Origin: Paralvinella palmiformis
Taxonomy: Eukaryota > Annelida > Polychaeta > Terebellida > Alvinellidae
DNA length: 64,000 nt
NCBI GenBank assembly: GCA_025642065.1
Contig: JAODUP010000014.1
Coordinates: 965,001-1,029,000 of the forward strand
Direction of reading: 5' to 3'
Shown here: one piece after another, positions 59,407 through 64,000 of the stretch
Position numbering within the stretch: the stretch's first letter is position 1
Layout of the letters: each line of letters starts with the position of its first letter
Notes under the pieces: generated by a model
What the model saw: the letters and a program-made list of their open reading frames with translations, nothing else
Databases searched by the model: none
What the model was told of the DNA's origin: nothing
Translations under genes and position numbers: made by a program

Positions 59407-60785
59407 AACGATATCTAAATACCCCTATCCAGAAACAGTCGTATAAAATCGGTGAATGCCCCGAGATTTAGTAACATATCTAGGTAAGATGCTTTGCAAA
59501 AAAAAATAAGTAAGGACGACTTTACTCCTCAACGCCGTCTGGATTGGACCAAGAGGCATATACGATGGATGGAAGGTCACCGACTCTATGTGATATTCTA
59601 CAGTAAATATCATTATTACTGTACCCGAAGATGGCTGTGTTATAGTTTGCAGATATAGCGAAGAAAGGGTGTCAAATTTGCAGGAAAAATTTCGAACAAC
59701 CTCGAACAATATCTACCATTGCAATTCATACAAAATATAGGTATCAATATGATATTGCACACACACACATACACACAGACATACACATACGCACAAAAAT
59801 ACACACACACACTTTGAGTCAAGCACCTAAGAAACCTACATCCTAGAAATAACGTTCGTGGTGTTCACACAATCTGCTCATGAGCAACTGAACTGTTACT
59901 TGTTTTGGTGTGGAACACGCTTTAATCGTTTGCTAATAGTCGGGTATATTTCTAATATCCAAACTGATATATCATATTCATAATCCATGTTGTTTGCTTA
60001 TATTTGTTTAGCGCTCTCTTTCATCGTGCCATTATAAAATGTGTTCTAATAAAAATTGTTATTCAATAATTTACTTATTTAAATGTTTTCTTCAATACTG
60101 ATAACAACGCAGACGCCAGAATTGTCTTTACTGTTGATACTTCATATACAAACATTTGATGTGACACCTTAGAAAAATCCATGTTTGTACCATCTCTACA
60201 TCATTCATTGAAGTCCCAAACATACTATCCAGATGCTAACGTGTTAGTGGCTGAGTTATTAGATACAGTTATGATAAGTTATTAGTAGTTTTCCGTACAA
60301 GTAATTATTTTGGTAAATGTATTGTTCTAGGTTGAACGTTATCTGTAAGAAATAATACTTTAACAAACAATTACAATAAAATCAAGGAATCGTGAAACAA
60401 ACTTGATAGTTATTTTAGCAATTTCCAATCCAAAATACTTACATTTATAATAATACATAACAAATATGAAAAGCTTTTATGGAATCAGAAAAAAAAGGAA
60501 ATTGAAGAACCTGTGAAGCCTAAACTATCCTCCTACTGAGTCAATGACAAAAACTCCTTGAGGACAAAAACCCCGCGTCGATTCTGAAAAACCTCCCAAA
60601 CCACATCTTGGACCTAACCCCCTGAATCTCAGTGGTTATTTTTTAAAGGGTGTTTTATATGTGAATGGTAAGTTTTTCGTATGCAGTATTTTCACAATTT
60701 AAATAGATAAGGCAAAATATCAATTTTCCATAGGAGATGCCATATTCAAACAACCTTTGTGTGTGTGTATTTATTACTGTCAATG
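59405..60785. other. unannotated stretch with short CA tracts
   Basis: CA-rich tracts lie at 59757-59780 and 59800-59812. No gene is seen. Confidence 0.4.
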
Positions 60786-60789
60786 GAAT

Positions 60790-60990
60790 CTTCACGTGGC
60801 AACTATGCACGTTGATTCCAGAACTAACGACATGGAACAATGGCTTCCGATTTCAAGTTGGACAGTGTCATCCAAATCTATGGAAAGCTACTGACAGTGT
60901 CCGTAAGAATCTGAACAGCGTAGACACTGACGTTCTGTTGGAATCCCGTGGGCAACCCCCATGTACTACAGATGCGACAAAATCGTTTTT
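60790..60990 (+). pseudogene. possible MULE-type transposase fragment
   Basis: One frame reads WNNGFRFQVGQCHPNLWKAT and then a Leu/Arg-containing helix and LLESRGQPP. MULE-like transposases that accompany FLYWCH fingers commonly have a C-terminal segment of the form TNN-EGWH-F...CHPN-WK-ID-L..E.......G. The preceding frame shows TNDMEQW, suggesting a one-base shift between the two parts. The catalytic region is absent. The call rests on this short motif only, so a chance match is possible. Confidence 0.45.
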
Positions 60991-62032
60991 TTATCATACT
61001 CAAACTTTTAATCAAAATGACACATGCATGAAGATTTATTATTAATAATGAAATATATATATATATTAATTCGTGTGTTCATTAATTCCCGTGTTCAGGG
61101 TTTTTTCTGCGGGGGGGTCGTCTGCAGGTCCCCTAAGAATAAAAAGGTGTCAGATCTCTCTCTGGCACAAGAAGAGGGGGGGGGGTGAAAGGGTGGACGT
61201 ATTATAATCAAATGAAAATATATAGATTATGAAACATAAATGTAAATATAAACATTGGCGGGGGGTTTCCTTGCTCTTGAGAAATATATATCTGCTTTAA
61301 AATTTTTATAAATTACGGCATAGATAGATTTATTTATCATAGTAAACCATGGAATTCACAACCACTCACAATTTGGCTAAACACTATACCTAGGCAGGGA
61401 TTGGGCCGAAAGAGTAAATGTCAAGATACACGTATTGTTGTTTGATAATCACATTCCTGCATAGGTTAGTCCAACTGGAACAAGCAATTTCCGAAAGCAT
61501 TGAACCGAAACTATAGATTAAACATCCTTCAGGTGTAAGCCATGTATTGAGCTGCGGTTGTAACGATCTTAGAGGTCCGTAACCCTGACCAGTTAGGTTA
61601 GAGCGATTTCCCACTTTCCACCAACAAAATACGAAATTAACACCAATCAAAGAGCACTCCAAATCCTGAACATGCACATGTCTATTGATAAATTATGTAC
61701 TGAGCTTAATGGAATTTAGATGAAAGCAAAAGTAGTTTTATTATCTCGCTTAGTCGGTTAGAGGTGTGCAATGCAAATGATAAAATCGAATTAGCTCGTT
61801 ATTGCTGTAGAAAATCGCTATCTCAATTATTGTTGTTTTCCTAGTGATCGCCATTAGGAGCCTAGATAAAGATTTAACAACAATGGAGAGTAAGATTTAT
61901 ATCAGTAACCATTTCATCAACTCCGTGGTTCTATTATCCATAAGTTTGTCTAGGCAGAAGCCTACAGGCCCCACAGAGACTAGGAATCATTCTTTTTAAT
62001 GATTAAAAAGGCAATTTGCACTCTGTACCTTA

Positions 62033-62035
<3 letters not shown>
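60991..62035. other. unannotated stretch
   Basis: G-runs lie at 61111-61117 and 61175-61185. On the minus strand, CTGAAGGATGTTTAATCTAT (61511-61530) resembles the body start of the family 1 SINEs, but no head is readable. The 95-codon minus frame at 61390-61677 covers that patch. Confidence 0.35.

Positions 62036-62079
<44 letters not shown>
62035..62079. repeat. (TA)n microsatellite
   Basis: A TA run of about 43 bases. Confidence 0.96.
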
Positions 62080-62081
<2 letters not shown>

Positions 62082-63180
62082 GTGACTCTGTCTAATTGGG
62101 CTGTATACTTTATTACAATCAGGGTGTGTCATTGAAGCACGAAAGGATATGTTCCCTTACCGCATCACCTTTCCAGCATATTGTTGATGCACGAATGCTT
62201 TATGGGATAATGGAGTCCGCATTCAATCAAACTGCTTTCGGGTCGATAGTTAAAGTAATGCTTATGTCACAGATGGCGTAGTTGTAATCGTATTCGTTAT
62301 ATTGACAAGTAAATTGTAATCGATTATTTAATCCTGTAATATTACTCCCATTAGACTGGGAATGATATTCAGTCCATTTGGCCGGTGGAATGGTCCATAC
62401 CACCTAATCCAGTAATGGTGAGTAAGTGATTGCTTGTTTACATGCTCGATCATGGGACATTATATAATTTAAATTGTGATATATATATATATATATATAT
62501 ATTCCTTTCGATGTAGAGGGGCTGTCTTTTCTATGCATTTTAAGTTTGCACCTATTTATCTATACTGCCGTCGTTAATGCAGTCCCTTAATACTCTGTAG
62601 GAAGCATATACAATTCAGTTGCTGGCTGGATCATTCGGTTGTTTGGAACACCATGATTTATCAGATATCGTCGTATATTTGGTATATTTCTGTAGCTGCA
62701 TATTGTTTACACAAGTTTATAATGGTCGTATCTACCACGTTTGGTTAACAGTGCTGCCTGAAATTGTACCAGCGATGTGTATTGATTGGCTTATCGGTAA
62801 CCTGACATGTTGCCTGTATTGGATTCAGTATAATACGACCTTTTTCCCCCCGACAATAACACGAAATAATTTTACCAATCTGTGAAGGATTAGATTAATA
62901 TAATTGCCGTTTTATTTGTGTTTTCTATTAGTTAATTCGGTTCTTGTTTTCAGAATTATATTAGAGTATATACCAGATATGCTTATATGGGCGTGTACTG
63001 TGTCACGTAAATGATCATAACATATTAATAGCAATTATTTAGCACGCCTGGTAACACACACACATATATATATATATATATTGTCTTGCGTCGTCTAACG
63101 ATCTTTACATTAGAACTGTTTGCTTCTATTCTAGTTGTTTCCGCAAAAACGTGTGCGCGTCATCTTACTTGTAGTTAGTG
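62080..63180. other. unannotated stretch
   Basis: Short TA runs lie at 62479-62502 and 63063-63081. The 88-codon frame at 62619-62885 is hydrophobic but has no ATG at its start and no recognised motif. Confidence 0.35.
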
Positions 63181-63184
63181 CAGT

Positions 63185-63430
63185 ATCCCCTACGGCTGTC
63201 GCTTATTTGGCACAGCCTATCAGTCTATCAATCTCTCTTAAACCTTTTTATACCCACGATGTGAAGGATCTATTTTCTCGGCTTACGTCGTAGACAATCG
63301 GCGCATAACCTTAAACCAGTCAAACCGGTCTTGACAGGGAGGCGGCAATAAAGGCGATTACTTTACCATAGGAAAGCCGCCAATAGCTAGCTAGATCCAA
63401 TCGTGGGATACCCCTAGTCGAGAAATGCTC
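63185..63430 (-). mobile_element. possible diverged SINE-like repeat, family 3 relative
   Basis: It shares the GGCTGT...ACAGCC hairpin, with CGCTTATT in its loop, with the family 3 SINE near 55822, in the same minus-strand orientation. The minus strand also has CAAGACCGGTTTGACTGGTT, only loosely tRNA-like. Overall similarity outside the hairpin is weak, so the call is provisional. Confidence 0.35.
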
Positions 63431-63825
63431 TAGGGCCGTGTGTTTAAAATTGGAACTAAACATACCTAAGAGTGACCTTTCCACTCCACCCCCCCCCCAG
63501 GTTTCACAGACTTGCTAAATATGTAGCGAAAATGCCAGAATAGTTCAAAACCATTGAGTCGGCGTGGGTGAAAAGCTCTAATTCAATTTGTTCTTGAATG
63601 TCTCCTAGTCTCATATTAAAAATTAAAACCTTTGTTTGAAGAAGAAGAAGAAAAGCACTCACCGTTTATCGTGATCAATTTCAAAAGTTTGGTTTCTGGT
63701 AATAATTCGCCTTAAATTATCCGCAAACATTGCTTCATAGAAAGAGCATCTTAGACATAAAAAACTGAAAAATTCATATTAAAGAAGACACCGAAAAAGC
63801 TTAACTTTTTTAGTCATATATACAC

Positions 63826-63835
63826 ACCTACACCT

Positions 63836-63909
<74 letters not shown>

Positions 63910-63910
63910 A
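63826..63910. repeat. compound (CA)n-(TA)n-(GA)n microsatellite
   Basis: CA, TA and GA runs follow in this order, as at 45655-45760. Confidence 0.96.
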
Positions 63911-64000
63911 AACACCAAGACGACAAATATAAATTAAATTATATTAAGATTTAAATTAAGTATTAGTTCTAAGTATGTCATAGAAATGTCTGAATTTGTT

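Overview
The window is eukaryotic, animal-like DNA: AT-rich, dense in (TA)n, (CA/GT)n and (GA/CT)n microsatellites, with spliced coding exons, tRNA-headed SINEs and decayed CR1-like LINE, hAT-like, MULE-like and Helitron remnants. There are no operons, ribosome-binding sites or CRISPR arrays. The SINE and LINE content and the short introns next to long coding exons fit a marine invertebrate, most likely a lophotrochozoan such as a mollusc. This is an inference and is not proved by the sequence.

One convincing host gene is present, on the + strand at about 20146-29519 with a 3'UTR perhaps reaching about 30.5 kb. I can assemble it from splice sites: a TATA/Inr promoter and a short first exon coding Met-Ala-Leu, a 4-kb intron, then five exons whose phases all agree. 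The predicted protein has about 1,483 residues. It is basic and disordered-looking, with lysine/arginine clusters, a three-copy octapeptide repeat encoded by its own small exon, an AT-hook-like patch, two adjacent PLDLS motifs (CtBP-type corepressor docking) and a perfect MYND zinc finger that ends the protein. It is probably a nuclear transcriptional cofactor; I do not recognise a named orthologue.

The rest is intergenic or mobile. Positions 1-10 kb hold two SINEs, copy A of an unclassified repeat with a nested stem-loop, a decayed LINE (4195-5740), a roughly 80-100-bp tandem repeat, and a foldback-like element (7730-8310) whose arms are inverted arrays of a GTTAGTGTAC motif around a small membrane-type ORF. 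Positions 10-20 kb hold SINEs and two LINE remnants. Positions 30-47 kb hold palindromes, copy B of the stem-loop repeat inside a larger repeating unit, a Helitron helicase remnant (37440-38155), a 16-bp tandem array and many microsatellites. Positions 47-64 kb hold a minus-strand LINE abutting an hAT-like transposase N-terminus, a separate hAT-like C-terminus, a possible MULE remnant, more SINEs and long microsatellites.

The best second-look items are the MYND gene, the foldback-like element, the stem-loop repeat family, and the finding that several microsatellites sit at fixed positions inside dispersed repeats. No computation was run; all homology calls are by eye from motif recognition.
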